A stretch of 64,000 nt of DNA, taken from NCBI RefSeq assembly GCF_001695835.1, contig NZ_MBSO01000024.1:1-64000 (forward strand), written 5' to 3'. Below the pieces are notes generated by a model. It did no database searches, was not told where the DNA came from, and saw nothing but the letters and a program-made list of their open reading frames with translations. Shown here in pieces: positions 55,640 through 64,000 of the stretch. Position numbers and translations under genes: made by a program. This stretch comes from Ensifer sp. LC11 (GTDB taxonomy: Bacteria; Pseudomonadota; Alphaproteobacteria; Rhizobiales; Rhizobiaceae). Every line of letters begins with the position of its first letter. Within the stretch, counting starts at the first letter, position 1.

Positions 55640-56304
55640 TGAAACTGGCGCTTTTCGATTGCGACGGCACGCTGGTCGACAGCGGTGGCCTGATCCATGA
55701 GGTGATGGCGCGGACCTTCGAGACCTTCGACCTTGATCGGCCCGAACTTTCCGCAACCAAGGGCATCATCGGTCTGACGCTCGATATCGCCATTGCCCGA
55801 CTGCTCGGCCGCGAGCACGTCGACGATCAGGCCCTAGCAATGACTGCCCACTACAAGTCCATCTTCGCCGGCGTTCGCAGCGAAGCCGGGTTCCAGGAGC
55901 TTCTCTTTCCCGGCATCGCCGACATGATGCAGACGCTTTCGTCACGCGACGCTTTGCTGATCGGCGCCGTCACCGGCAAGTCGCGGCGTGGCTTGACCCA
56001 TATCGCCGAGACCCATGGTTTCGACAGCATCTTCTTCGTATCGCGCACGGCCGACGATTGCCCTTCCAAGCCGCATCCGGCAATGGTGACGGAGTGTTGT
56101 TCGGAAGCCGGTGTCGACGCGAAGGATACGGTGGTCATCGGCGACGCAATCTACGACATGCAGATGGCCAAGGCCGCAGGTGCCGCCGCCATCGGCGTTG
56201 CCTGGGGTTATGCGTCCGTTCCTGATCTTATCGAGGCGGGCGCGGATTTCGTTGCCCAGACGCCGGCCGACATCATTGAATGGATGGAACACAATCATGC
56301 CTGA
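55639..56304 (+). CDS. HAD family hydrolase (phosphoglycolate phosphatase-like)
   Basis: The 221-residue phosphatase has the HAD motif I FDCDGTLVDSGG, motif II TGKSRRG, and motif IV VVIGDAIYDMQMAKAAGAAAIGVAWGY. A small helical cap lies between (about 18-85). The sequence falls in the Gph-like subgroup; the natural substrate is unknown. The ATG at 55639 overlaps the synthase stop by one base, and the stop overlaps the ATP12 start by 8 bases. The three genes thus form a tight operon. Confidence 0.9.
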   Translation: MKLALFDCDGTLVDSGGLIHEVMARTFETFDLDRPELSATKGIIGLTLDIAIARLLGREHVDDQALAMTAHYKSIFAGVRSEAGFQELLFPGIADMMQTLSSRDALLIGAVTGKSRRGLTHIAETHGFDSIFFVSRTADDCPSKPHPAMVTECCSEAGVDAKDTVVIGDAIYDMQMAKAAGAAAIGVAWGYASVPDLIEAGADFVAQTPADIIEWMEHNHA

Positions 56305-57082
56305 TATTCGCGACGAACTCAGCGGTGCGATGAGCCACGAGGATCCAGTCCGGCGCGCGCAGATCCAGATGCTGAAACCGCTGCCGAAGCGTTTCTACAA
56401 GGAGGTCAGCGTTGCCTCGACCGACGCCGAGACGCACAATGTGCTACTCGACGGACGCACCGTGCGCACACCGGCCAAACAGCCCCTTTCAGTGCCGACG
56501 CGCCAGCTCGCCGACATGCTGGCGGCGGAATGGGACGCCCAGGCCGAGGTCATCGACCCCGGCCAGATGCCCATTACCCGCATCGTCAACACCGCACTCG
56601 ACGGTGTGGCAAAAGACCAGCGTTCTGTATTCGACGATATCCTGCGCTTCGCCGGAACCGACCTTTTGTGCTATCGCGCCGACAGCCCGGAGGGCTTGGT
56701 CGCACGCCAGAACGAGATCTGGAATCCGGTGCTTGATTGGGCGCAGCAGGCGCTTGGGGCCCGCTTCATCCTTGCCGAAGGCGTGATCCATCAGGAGCAG
56801 CCGGAAGAAGCGATTTCCTCCTATGCCGAAGGCCTGCGCGCCTTTGCGACTCCATTCGGCCTCACCTGTATCCATACGGTAACGACACTGACGGGCTCCG
56901 CCCTGCTGGCGCTTGCGCTGGCCTCGGACCGCCTTTCCGCAGAAGAAACCTGGGCCGCCGCCCATGTCGACGAGGACTGGCAGATCGAGCATTGGGGAAC
57001 TGACGAGGAGGCATTCCGCCGTCGCGAAAACCGCTGGCAGGAAATGCTGGCCGCCGCCGCTGTTCTGAATGCTCTGCGGTAA
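56297..57082 (+). CDS. ATP12 family F1-ATPase assembly chaperone
   Basis: The 261-residue product belongs to the ATP12 family that helps assemble the alpha subunit of F1-ATPase. The family core shows RFYKEVSVASTDAETHNVLLDGRTVRTPAKQPL, LADMLAAEWDAQAEVIDPGQMPITRI, and the C-terminal EDWQIEHWGTDEEAFRRRENRW. This family is restricted to alphaproteobacteria and mitochondria. The start at 56297 overlaps the HAD stop by 8 bases. A strong terminator follows. Confidence 0.93.
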   Translation: MPDIRDELSGAMSHEDPVRRAQIQMLKPLPKRFYKEVSVASTDAETHNVLLDGRTVRTPAKQPLSVPTRQLADMLAAEWDAQAEVIDPGQMPITRIVNTALDGVAKDQRSVFDDILRFAGTDLLCYRADSPEGLVARQNEIWNPVLDWAQQALGARFILAEGVIHQEQPEEAISSYAEGLRAFATPFGLTCIHTVTTLTGSALLALALASDRLSAEETWAAAHVDEDWQIEHWGTDEEAFRRRENRWQEMLAAAAVLNALR

Positions 57083-57114
57083 CAGAGCCGCCGATTCATC
57101 CCCGAATACGAGTA

Positions 57115-57155
57115 CGGGCTGCGCGTCCTTCAGAACGCGCAGCCCGCTTCATTTT
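57115..57155 (+). terminator. Rho-independent terminator of the synthase-HAD-ATP12 operon
   Basis: A 12-bp perfect stem (57115-57126 with 57135-57146) with an 8-base loop is followed by CTTCATTTT. It lies 32 bases after the ATP12 stop and separates it from the convergent sugE gene. Confidence 0.8.
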
Positions 57156-57227
57156 GGCAACGTCGGTTACAGCGTCCGGGCAACGTCGCTCAGGCGCTTT
57201 ACGTAGAGTCAGTGCGATGACGTAGCG

Positions 57228-57542
57228 TTAGGCAGCCAGCTTCAGCCCGGCGATGCCGCTGACGATCAGGGCGATGCAGCCAAGGCGGACGAAGGTCGCG
57301 GGCTCAGCGAACAAGAAGATGCCGAGGATCACGGTGCCGACGGTGCCGATGCCGGTCCAGACCGCGTAGGCGGTACCGAGCGGCAGTGTCCGCACGGCGA
57401 GACCCAGCAGCGCGATGCTGAGGATCATCGAGCCGACGGTCAGGATCGTCGGCGTGACGCGCGTGAAGCCTTCCGTGTATTTGAGACCGATTGCCCAGCC
57501 GATTTCGAGGATGCCGGCAAACAGAAGAAGGAACCAGGCCAT
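57228..57542 (-). CDS. sugE: Guanidinium exporter (SugE/Gdx), small multidrug resistance family
   Basis: Four-helix proton-coupled antiporter of 104 residues. It shows the family start [20 protein letters not shown] with the coupling Glu13, and [24 protein letters not shown]. The Gdx subtype signature of helix 1 (E-x-x-WA) is kept. It has two guanidine-II hairpins in the 20-70 bases before the start, which predicts guanidinium export as its function. The ATG at 57542 has GGGAG 6 bases upstream. Confidence 0.93.
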   Translation of the reverse strand: MAWFLLLFAGILEIGWAIGLKYTEGFTRVTPTILTVGSMILSIALLGLAVRTLPLGTAYAVWTGIGTVGTVILGIFLFAEPATFVRLGCIALIVSGIAGLKLAA

Positions 57543-57562
57543 TTTAAACTCCCAAGTTTGGA

Positions 57563-57613
57563 GCGAGGCCGTCCCCGCGGATGTTCGGCACCAAAGCCGT
57601 GCAGCCGTCTGCA
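57563..57613 (-). promoter_or_regulatory. Guanidine-II (mini-ykkC) riboswitch
   Basis: Read on the minus strand, two hairpins with identical ACGG tetraloops occur. The upstream one (57613-57600) is TGCAG-ACGG-CTGCA, a 5-bp stem. The downstream one (57578-57563) is GCGGGG-ACGG-CCTCGC, a 6-bp stem with one wobble pair. Both loops match the ACGR consensus of guanidine-II. The second ends 20 bases before the sugE ATG and 8 bases before its ribosome-binding site, fitting translational control. No search was run, but the paired loops upstream of a guanidinium exporter make the call strong. Confidence 0.88.
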
Positions 57614-57785
57614 ACGCGGGTTCTATCTCACACTCCGGCATCGACGACAAGGCGTTCACGGGCAGGTCAGCTCTGCGTCGGTGGCAAAGCTAGGCGAATT
57701 CGTGGTTTCATTGAAAGCGCGAAATGCCCCAATTCCGTGAGCCAACCTCGGCGGAGCGTCGTTTCAACACTTCCCGAGGCCCGCC

Positions 57786-59099
57786 TCAGGGAGTGCCACG
57801 CTCCCGGCGCAACTTGCTCCACCATTCCAGCCGCTTGCGGATTTCCCGCTCGAAGCCGCGCTCCGGCGGGTCATAGTAGGTCTGGCGCCCCATCTTTTCC
57901 GGAAAGTAATTCTGGCCGGAAAAGGCATCCGGCTCGTCGTGATCGTAGCGATAACCGTCGCCGTAGCCTTCACCCTTCATCAGCTTCGTCGGCGCATTGA
58001 GGATGTGCTTCGGCGGCAACAGCGAGCCGTTCTCCTTGGCCGACCGCATCGCCGCCTTGTAGGCTGTGTAGACACCATTCGACTTCGGCGCCGTCGCCAG
58101 ATAGACGCAAGCCTGCGCCAGCGCCAGTTCGCCTTCGGGCGAGCCGAGATAGTCATAGGCGTCCTTGGCCGCATTGCAGACCACCAGCGCCTGGGGATCG
58201 GCAAGGCCAATGTCCTCGACAGCCATGCGCACCAGGCGCCGCCCGAGATAGAGCGGATCCTCGCCCGCATCGAACATGCGGCAAAGATAGTAGAGGGCAG
58301 CATCCGGGTCCGAGCCGCGCACCGACTTGTGCAGCGCAGAGATCAGATTGTAGTGGCCGTCCTGGCCCTTGTCGTAGACCGGTGCCCGGCGCTGCACGAT
58401 GTTCTGCAACGCAGCCGCATCGAAGATTTCGTCGCGTCGCGCGGCACGCCAGACTTCCTCGGCGAGTGTCAACGCCGCCCGACCGTCACCATCCGCCATG
58501 CGGATGAGGCTCGCGCGCGCGTCGGCATCGAGCGGCAAGCTCTTGCCCTCCTGTTGCTCGGCCCGCGAGAGAAGCTCCTCGATGCTGTCTTCGCCATGCG
58601 GTTTGAAGGTCAGCACGCGGGCCCGGGACAACAGAGCGGCGTTGAGTTCGAAGGAGGGGTTCTCGGTGGTGGCGCCAACCAGGATGACCGTGCCGTCCTC
58701 CATGACCGGCAGGAAGCTGTCCTGCTGGGCCCGGTTGAAACGATGGATCTCATCGACGAAGAGCAAGGTCTGTCGGCCGGACATCCGCCGTGCACGTGCT
58801 GCTTCAAACACCTTCTTGAGGTCGGCGACCCCGGAGAAGATGGCCGAGATCTGCTCGAAGGCAAGCCCCGCCTCCCCTGAAAGCAAACGCGCCACCGTCG
58901 TCTTGCCCGTTCCCGGCGGTCCCCAGAAGATCATCGACCCGAGAGAACCCGACGCGATCATGCGCGACAGCACGCCGTCCTCCCCGGTTAGATGCTCTTG
59001 CCCTGTGACGTCGGCGAGCGTGCGCGGACGCAGCCGGTCGGCAAGCGGTCTTGCCGACGCCATTTCAGGCGGTTCGTGGGCTGTAAACAGATCGCTCAT
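57786..59099 (-). CDS. rarA: Replication-associated recombination protein RarA (MgsA family AAA+ ATPase)
   Basis: Clamp-loader-like AAA+ ATPase of 437 residues acting at stalled replication forks. The Walker A motif is FWGPPGTGKTTVA, Walker B is LLFVDEIHRFNRAQQD, and sensor 1 is GATTENPSFELNAALLSRA. The C-terminal tetramerisation segment has DPDAALYYLCRMFDAGEDPLYLGRRLVRMAVEDIGLADPQAL and the conserved end GRQTYYDPPERGFE. The start at 59099 overlaps the preceding protease stop by 4 bases (ATGA), so the two are translationally coupled. Confidence 0.95.
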   Translation of the reverse strand: MSDLFTAHEPPEMASARPLADRLRPRTLADVTGQEHLTGEDGVLSRMIASGSLGSMIFWGPPGTGKTTVARLLSGEAGLAFEQISAIFSGVADLKKVFEAARARRMSGRQTLLFVDEIHRFNRAQQDSFLPVMEDGTVILVGATTENPSFELNAALLSRARVLTFKPHGEDSIEELLSRAEQQEGKSLPLDADARASLIRMADGDGRAALTLAEEVWRAARRDEIFDAAALQNIVQRRAPVYDKGQDGHYNLISALHKSVRGSDPDAALYYLCRMFDAGEDPLYLGRRLVRMAVEDIGLADPQALVVCNAAKDAYDYLGSPEGELALAQACVYLATAPKSNGVYTAYKAAMRSAKENGSLLPPKHILNAPTKLMKGEGYGDGYRYDHDEPDAFSGQNYFPEKMGRQTYYDPPERGFEREIRKRLEWWSKLRRERGTP

Positions 59100-60493
59100 C
59101 GGAAGAACTGACGGATGAGTTGACCGTCCCGCTCAATCTCGACGCGCCAGAAGGAGGCGTCGCTGGCCATGACATCCTCAAGCGTCTTGGAGGTGTCGAT
59201 CGCCGCGCCGTTGACGGAGCGCACGATGTCCTTAGGCTCAAGGCCGATACGCGCCGCCGGCGAGCCGCGGTTGACCTCCATGACGACGACGCCCTGAAGG
59301 GAGGTCGACACGCGCAGTTCTTCGGCGAGCCGTGGCGAAAGGTTGGCGACTACCGCGCCGGCGAACGGGTTGCGGCCCTCAATCAGCCGCTCGTCGCGCG
59401 GCGATGTTTCCGGGGCCCGATCCAGTTTCAAGGCTATATCCCGCGCTTTGCCGTTCTCCGACACGGTGACGCGCGCCTCGTGGCCGATGCCAACCGTCGT
59501 CAGACGGTAACCGAGCGCATCGGGGTGTTCGACATCGATGCCGTTGACGGCGGTGATCACCTGCCCCGGCTTGATGCCCGCGCTAGCAGCCGGCCCGCCC
59601 GCAACGACGGCCGTCACCAAGGCGCCACGGGCACGGCTGAGGCCGAGTGCCTCGGCGACTTCCGAGGTTACCGGTTCGAAGCTTGCGCCGATAAAGGGGC
59701 GGACGAAGGCGCCGTTTCCGCCTTCGGCGGAGGCGACGAAGACCTTAACCAGATTGGCAGGAATGGCGAAACCGACGCCGTTCGAGCCGCCGCCCTTCGA
59801 GAAGATTGCAGTGTTGATGCCGATGAGCTGACCGTTCATGTCGATAAGACCGCCGCCCGAGTTGCCCGGGTTAATGGCCGCATCCGTCTGGATGAAGAAG
59901 CCGAAATCGCCGGATGATACCTGGTTGCGGGCCAGCGCCGAGACGATGCCACTCGTGACCGTCTGGCCGACGCCGAAGGGATTGCCGATAGCAAGCACGA
60001 GGTCGCCAACCTCCACCACGTCGGAATCACCGAGCGGAACGATGTCGAAGGGGCCATCCGACTGTATCTTCAGCACTGCAAGGTCCAGCCTGTCGTCCTT
60101 GAGCACGATCTTGCAGGGAAACTCACGGCCGTCAGCCAGGGCTACCTTGATGTCGTCGGCCCCCTCGATGACGTGGTTGTTGGTCACCACGATGCCGTTC
60201 TTGCCGACGATCACGCCGGAGCCGAGCGACGATTGCTTTTCCGAACGATTCGGCATGCGCTGGCCGAAGAACTCTTCAAAGAAAGGGTCGCCGGAAAAAA
60301 CCGAACGGCGCTCGACCACCCGTTCGGCATAGACGTTGACGACCGCGTTGGCCGTCTGCTTGACGAGCGACGCGAAAGACAGCTGCATTTCCGTGCGCGA
60401 CTGCGGAACCGTCTTGGCCTCCTCGGCCAATGCCGGACAAGCCAGAGAAACGGCGAAGACGAGCGCAACAAGCGCTCTATTACCAACGATCAT
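59096..60493 (-). CDS. Deg/HtrA-type periplasmic serine protease
   Basis: Exported trypsin-like protease of 465 residues for envelope quality control. The signal peptide is visible (ALVALVFAVSLACPALAEE). The catalytic triad is His in NNHVIEG, Asp in DDRLDLAVLKI and Ser in GNSGGGLID. Two PDZ domains follow (about 265-355 and 380-460), with the GLxxPxDxxV-like peptide-binding loops. The start at 60493 has AGGAG about 10 bases upstream; the next ATG at 60502 is an alternative. It overlaps rarA by 4 bases and is transcribed before it. Confidence 0.93.
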   Translation of the reverse strand: MIVGNRALVALVFAVSLACPALAEEAKTVPQSRTEMQLSFASLVKQTANAVVNVYAERVVERRSVFSGDPFFEEFFGQRMPNRSEKQSSLGSGVIVGKNGIVVTNNHVIEGADDIKVALADGREFPCKIVLKDDRLDLAVLKIQSDGPFDIVPLGDSDVVEVGDLVLAIGNPFGVGQTVTSGIVSALARNQVSSGDFGFFIQTDAAINPGNSGGGLIDMNGQLIGINTAIFSKGGGSNGVGFAIPANLVKVFVASAEGGNGAFVRPFIGASFEPVTSEVAEALGLSRARGALVTAVVAGGPAASAGIKPGQVITAVNGIDVEHPDALGYRLTTVGIGHEARVTVSENGKARDIALKLDRAPETSPRDERLIEGRNPFAGAVVANLSPRLAEELRVSTSLQGVVVMEVNRGSPAARIGLEPKDIVRSVNGAAIDTSKTLEDVMASDASFWRVEIERDGQLIRQFFR

Positions 60494-60692
60494 GTGATGC
60501 ATTCTCCTATTCGTCGCGGCTACGTTCAGATAGGATTTCGCAGGAAAAAAGGCAAATGTTGGCGCAAGATACACAAAGTCGCCGCCTTCACGCGCCGCGC
60601 ACGAAAACGTGGTTCGGCACCCCTTTCACGGTGATCGAAAGTCTGGTGAGTTCGTACAAGACAAGGCTCATAAACCACTCTCGGAAAAAACC

Positions 60693-61634
60693 ATGCCATC
60701 CTATCGTCCGTCGCGAATCGTTTCCTCGGAGATCACCCCGGAGACCATCTTTCTCAACCGCCGCACCTTTCTGGGCGCGGCCGCCGGCGGGTTTTTCCTC
60801 GCAGGCAGCGGTTCGGGCCTGGCAGCAGCTCTCGGAGCGCCTAAGAGCAAATACGTCGTCGATGAGGAGCTGACCCCGGAGGCCGACGTCACGAGCTACA
60901 ACAACTTTTACGAATTCGGGACCGGTAAGGACGACCCGGCCGCCAATTCGAGCAACTTCAAGCCGACACCGTGGACCGTGAAGGTCGACGGTCTTGTCGG
61001 CAAGCCCAAGGAGTTTGGGCTGGAGGAACTCTTGAACTTCCCCCTCGAGGAACGGGTCTATCGCATGCGCTGTGTCGAGGCCTGGTCGATGGTGATCCCC
61101 TGGACCGGTTTCCAGCTATCGACACTGCTCGACAAGGTGGAGCCGCTCGGCAGCGCCAAATATGTCTCGTTCGAGACTGTCGTGCGTCCCTCGGAGATGT
61201 CGGGGCAATCCGGTTTCTTCCAGCCGCTGCCCTGGCCCTATCGCGAAGGGCTGCGGCTCGACGAGGCCCGCCACCCTCTCACCCTTCTTTCCGTCGGCGT
61301 CTATGGAAAAACACTTCCGAACCAGAACGGCGCACCGATCCGGCTCGTCACTCCCTGGAAGTATGGCTTCAAGGGCATCAAGTCGATCGTGCGCATTTCG
61401 CTGACCGAAACGCAGCCGCCGTCCACCTGGAATCTTTCCGCACCCAACGAGTATGGCTTCTATGCCAACGTCAATCCGGCGGTCGATCATCCGCGCTGGA
61501 GCCAGGCCACGGAAAACCGTATCGGTGGCGGAGGCTTTTTCGGCTCCAATCGCCGCGATACCCTGCCCTTTAACGGCTATGCCGACGAGGTTGCGAGCCT
61601 CTATGCAGGCATGGATCTGAGAGCGAACTACTGA
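60693..61634 (+). CDS. msrP: Protein-methionine-sulfoxide reductase catalytic subunit MsrP
   Basis: Periplasmic molybdopterin enzyme that repairs oxidised methionine. The 313-residue product has a twin-arginine signal ([21 protein letters not shown]). The molybdenum-ligand Cys is in [14 protein letters not shown], and the fold shows [19 protein letters not shown] with the pterin-binding region. The start at 60693 is set by the signal peptide; an ATG at 60609 is not supported. msrQ begins 2 bases after its stop, the usual operon. Confidence 0.95.
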   Translation: MPSYRPSRIVSSEITPETIFLNRRTFLGAAAGGFFLAGSGSGLAAALGAPKSKYVVDEELTPEADVTSYNNFYEFGTGKDDPAANSSNFKPTPWTVKVDGLVGKPKEFGLEELLNFPLEERVYRMRCVEAWSMVIPWTGFQLSTLLDKVEPLGSAKYVSFETVVRPSEMSGQSGFFQPLPWPYREGLRLDEARHPLTLLSVGVYGKTLPNQNGAPIRLVTPWKYGFKGIKSIVRISLTETQPPSTWNLSAPNEYGFYANVNPAVDHPRWSQATENRIGGGGFFGSNRRDTLPFNGYADEVASLYAGMDLRANY

Positions 61635-61636
61635 CG

Positions 61637-62290
61637 ATGGCCCATCTGCCGGCACTTCCGAAGCGTTATCATTCAGCCTCGGTCTGGGCACTTTACGGCT
61701 TCGGTCTGTTGCCGGCAGCCTATGCCTTTTATCTCGGTGCCACCGGGCAACTTCCGGGCAATCCGGTCAAGGAGTTCGAGCATCTGCTTGGGCTGTGGGC
61801 GCTTCGCTTTCTCGTCGCGACCTTGGCGATCACCCCTATCCGCGACCTTTTTGGCATCAATTGGCTGCGCTATCGCCGGGCGCTCGGGCTGCTCGCCTTC
61901 TATTATGTGCTGATGCATTTCCTGGCTTATATGCTGCTCGACCAGGTGTTGAACATATCCGCGATCCTCGCAGACATCGCACGTCGCCCGTTCATTACCA
62001 TCGGCATGGCGGCGCTCGTGATGCTCATTCCGCTAGCACTGACGTCCAACAACTGGTCGATCCGCAGGCTCGGGGCACGCTGGAACGCCCTGCACCGGCT
62101 TGCCTATGTCATCGCTGCCGCCGGCGCCCTGCACTTTGCGATGTCAGTGAAGGTCGTCGGACCAGAGCAGATCCTCTACTTGGTTCTGGTAACGGCGCTG
62201 CTTTTCTGGCGGGTGGTGCGCAAGCCCTATCTGCGGCGCAAACGTCAGGCGGCCAATGCACCGGCCACGACAGCCCCCGGAAGAGCGTGA
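61637..62290 (+). CDS. msrQ: Heme-binding membrane subunit MsrQ
   Basis: Inner-membrane partner of MsrP that passes electrons from quinones, 217 residues with six helices. Heme-ligand histidines lie in FEHLLGLWALRF, YVLMHFLAYM and ALHRLAYVIAAAGALHFAMS. TLAITPIRDLFGINWLRYRRALGLLAF is the conserved connecting segment. The ATG at 61637 is fixed by similarity and lies 2 bases after the msrP stop. It converges on rplQ, from which it is separated by the rplQ terminator. Confidence 0.94.
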   Translation: MAHLPALPKRYHSASVWALYGFGLLPAAYAFYLGATGQLPGNPVKEFEHLLGLWALRFLVATLAITPIRDLFGINWLRYRRALGLLAFYYVLMHFLAYMLLDQVLNISAILADIARRPFITIGMAALVMLIPLALTSNNWSIRRLGARWNALHRLAYVIAAAGALHFAMSVKVVGPEQILYLVLVTALLFWRVVRKPYLRRKRQAANAPATTAPGRA

Positions 62291-62399
62291 GGAGTTCCGC
62301 GCCCAGCCTGACTATCGATCGCCGGTCGCGCTTCAGCGAAACGGTGAGGACGATCTGGTGCGCTCCTTTGAAAGTCCGCAGTCGAGCAATGGGCTCATA

Positions 62400-62434
62400 G
62401 AAAAAGCGGCCGGGTGATCGCCACCCGGCCGCTT
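62400..62434 (-). terminator. Terminator of the rpoA-rplQ operon
   Basis: Read on the minus strand, a perfect 13-bp stem (62404-62416 with 62422-62434) with a 5-base loop is followed by TTTTTC. It lies about 20 bases after the rplQ stop. Confidence 0.88.
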
Positions 62435-62457
62435 CCAATTCAATGCCTTCGATCGGC

Positions 62458-62883
62458 TTAGGCTGCTTCGGCAGCTTCAGCTTCAGCGGCAACGCGTGCG
62501 AGATCCTTCGCACCCTTCGCCGAGACGTCGCGGTCAACGAATTCGATGACGGCGAGCGCGGCATTGTCGCCGTGGCGGAAGCCAGCCTTCATGATGCGCA
62601 GGTAGCCGCCGTTGCGGGTGGCGTAGCGCGATGCGATCGTGTCGAACAGCTTCGAAACGACGGCAGCGTCGCGGATCTGCGAGATCGCCTGACGGCGAGC
62701 ATGCAGGTCACCGCGCTTGCCGAGCGTGACGAGCTTCTCGACGATCGGGCGGATTTCCTTGGCCTTCGGCAGGGTCGTAACGATCTGCTCGTGTTCGATC
62801 AGCGAAGCTGCCATGTTGGCAAACATCGCCTTGCGGTGGCTGGCGGTTCTATTCAGCTTGCGGCCGGCTTTACCGTGGCGCAT
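62458..62883 (-). CDS. rplQ: 50S ribosomal protein L17
   Basis: Large-subunit protein near the exit tunnel. The 141-residue product starts [43 protein letters not shown], the L17 signature, and ends in an alanine-glutamate-rich tail (AEAEAAEAA). It follows rpoA with a 44-base gap and is the last gene of the ribosomal protein cluster, ending at a strong terminator. Confidence 0.98.
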   Translation of the reverse strand: MRHGKAGRKLNRTASHRKAMFANMAASLIEHEQIVTTLPKAKEIRPIVEKLVTLGKRGDLHARRQAISQIRDAAVVSKLFDTIASRYATRNGGYLRIMKAGFRHGDNAALAVIEFVDRDVSAKGAKDLARVAAEAEAAEAA

Positions 62884-62927
62884 GGCTATTCTCCTTCACT
62901 TGCAGGCATTCGCCCGCAGTCTAATGG

Positions 62928-63938
62928 TTAGTATTGGTCTTCGTAACGCTTGGCGAGATCTTCGATGTTCTCAGGCGGCCAGGACGGCACTTCCATGCCG
63001 AGGTGCAGGCCCATGGAAGCGAGAACTTCCTTGATTTCGTTCAGCGACTTGCGACCAAAATTCGGTGTGCGGAGCATTTCTGCTTCGGTCTTCTGAATGA
63101 GGTCGCCGATGTAGACGATGTTGTCGTTCTTCAGGCAGTTGGCCGAACGGACCGAAAGTTCCAGTTCATCGACCTTCTTGAGAAGCGCCGGGTTGAAGGC
63201 GAGCTCGGTGACTGCCTCTTCCTCTGCTTCCTTCTGCGGCTCGTCGAAGTTGACGAAGACCGACAGCTGGTCCTGAAGGATGCGGGCCGCAAATGCGATC
63301 GCATCTTCACCGGTGACGGAACCGTCCGTCTCGATGGACATCGTCAGCTTGTCATAGTCAAGAACCTGGCCTTCACGGGTGTTTTCCACCTTGTAGGACA
63401 CTTTCTTGACCGGCGAGTACAGGCTGTCGACCGGGATCAGGCCGATCGGAGCATCTTCCGAACGGTTGCGATCAGCCGGTACGTAGCCCTTGCCGTTGTT
63501 GACGGTGAACTCCATGCGGATCTCAGCGCCCTCGTCGAGGGTGCAGATCACATGGTTCGGGTTGAGGATTTCGATATCGCCAACCGTCTGGATGTCACCG
63601 GCGGTAACAACGCCCGGACCCTGCTTGCGCACGACCATGCGTTTTGCGTCGTCGCCATCCATCTTGATGGCGATTTCCTTGATGTTGAGCACGATGTCCG
63701 TCACGTCTTCCCGAACACCCGGGATAGAGGAGAACTCGTGCAGGACGCCGTCGATCTGCACTGCGGTGACAGCAGCACCGCGCAGCGACGACAACAGAAC
63801 GCGGCGAAGCGCGTTGCCGAGCGTCAGACCGAAGCCGCGTTCAAGCGGTTCCGCAACCAGCGTTGCCTTGGTGCGGCCGGAGGAGACGAAGTCCACCTTG
63901 TTCGGCTTGATCAGTTCCTGCCAATTCTTCTGGATCAT
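62928..63938 (-). CDS. rpoA: RNA polymerase alpha subunit
   Basis: Core subunit that nucleates polymerase assembly and contacts activators. The 336-residue product has the N-terminal dimerisation domain ([36 protein letters not shown], the alpha signature). The C-terminal domain has [47 protein letters not shown], which binds UP elements. The start at 63938 is set by [12 protein letters not shown]; the frame is open to 63980 without similarity. Upstream bases to 64000 are probably the gap to rpsK. Confidence 0.98.
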   Translation of the reverse strand: MIQKNWQELIKPNKVDFVSSGRTKATLVAEPLERGFGLTLGNALRRVLLSSLRGAAVTAVQIDGVLHEFSSIPGVREDVTDIVLNIKEIAIKMDGDDAKRMVVRKQGPGVVTAGDIQTVGDIEILNPNHVICTLDEGAEIRMEFTVNNGKGYVPADRNRSEDAPIGLIPVDSLYSPVKKVSYKVENTREGQVLDYDKLTMSIETDGSVTGEDAIAFAARILQDQLSVFVNFDEPQKEAEEEAVTELAFNPALLKKVDELELSVRSANCLKNDNIVYIGDLIQKTEAEMLRTPNFGRKSLNEIKEVLASMGLHLGMEVPSWPPENIEDLAKRYEDQY

Positions 63939-64000
63939 GTTTTCTGCCTTCCGTTCGTTGCCACCATCCAATCGTGACAACCGAGCCCCGAAGACCGGGA

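Overview
The window is a GC-rich, gene-dense chromosomal segment of an alphaproteobacterium of the Rhizobiaceae, most likely Sinorhizobium/Ensifer. The assignment rests on protein families typical of rhizobia (DUF1489, DUF2336, PAS_5, BTLCP transglutaminase-like, ATP12 chaperone), on dispersed rhizobial palindromes in the intergenic gaps, and on local orders such as tpiA-secG-pyrG, adhC-fghA and rpoA-rplQ. I see no prophage, insertion sequence, plasmid backbone or CRISPR array, so this looks like core chromosome with some lineage-specific patches.

Layout. 1-3.4 kb: tpiA, secG, pyrG on the minus strand, with terminators after secG and pyrG. 3.4-6.4 kb: a deleted methyltransferase relic, a GNAT enzyme, a helical protein, and a cytochrome b561/YceI pair. 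6.4-12.2 kb: a tight minus-strand operon encoding a HAD-UbiA fusion, a DprE1-like oxidase, an ArnE/EmrE-like four-helix protein, an extended SDR and a class III aminotransferase. It is probably a lipid-linked pentose or amino-pentose pathway and is the most interesting block. 12.3-25 kb: secreted hydrolase, parE, GNAT, SDRs, DUF2336, CitE-like, flavin reductase/nitroreductase, acyltransferase, thrS. 25-28.5 kb: DUF1697, an Fe-S scaffold-yidD-DUF2267 operon, then folE with a candidate THF-II riboswitch, and hisI. 28.9-40 kb: patatin, CBS protein, rhomboid, PAS and PilZ proteins, transglutaminase-like protease, SPOR-domain DD-carboxypeptidase, DUF1489, sdaA and an unlisted 33-residue membrane protein. 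40-48 kb: membrane proteins, MerR regulator, mgtE, a deformylase-like protein lacking metal ligands, a lipoprotein, a serine hydrolase, and two tandem tRNA-Leu(GAG) genes. 48-57 kb: lipB, transporter, the formaldehyde-oxidation genes adhC and fghA with an XRE regulator, crcB, a RluC-type synthase, a HAD phosphatase and ATP12. 57-64 kb: sugE/gdx behind a guanidine-II riboswitch, rarA, a Deg-type protease, msrPQ, then rplQ and rpoA, the end of the ribosomal protein cluster.

How genes work together. AdhC and FghA are consecutive enzymes of glutathione-dependent formaldehyde oxidation. MsrP and MsrQ form the periplasmic methionine sulfoxide repair system. The 6.4-12.2 kb operon has overlapping stop and start codons through most of its length and parallels the mycobacterial decaprenyl-phosphoryl-arabinose route, with an aminotransferase added. 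Two riboswitch candidates (guanidine-II for sugE, THF-II for folE) and one orphan minus-strand terminator (a possible small RNA or leader near 31.6 kb) are the regulatory RNA signals. All functions are read from sequence motifs and memory of the families; no database search was run.
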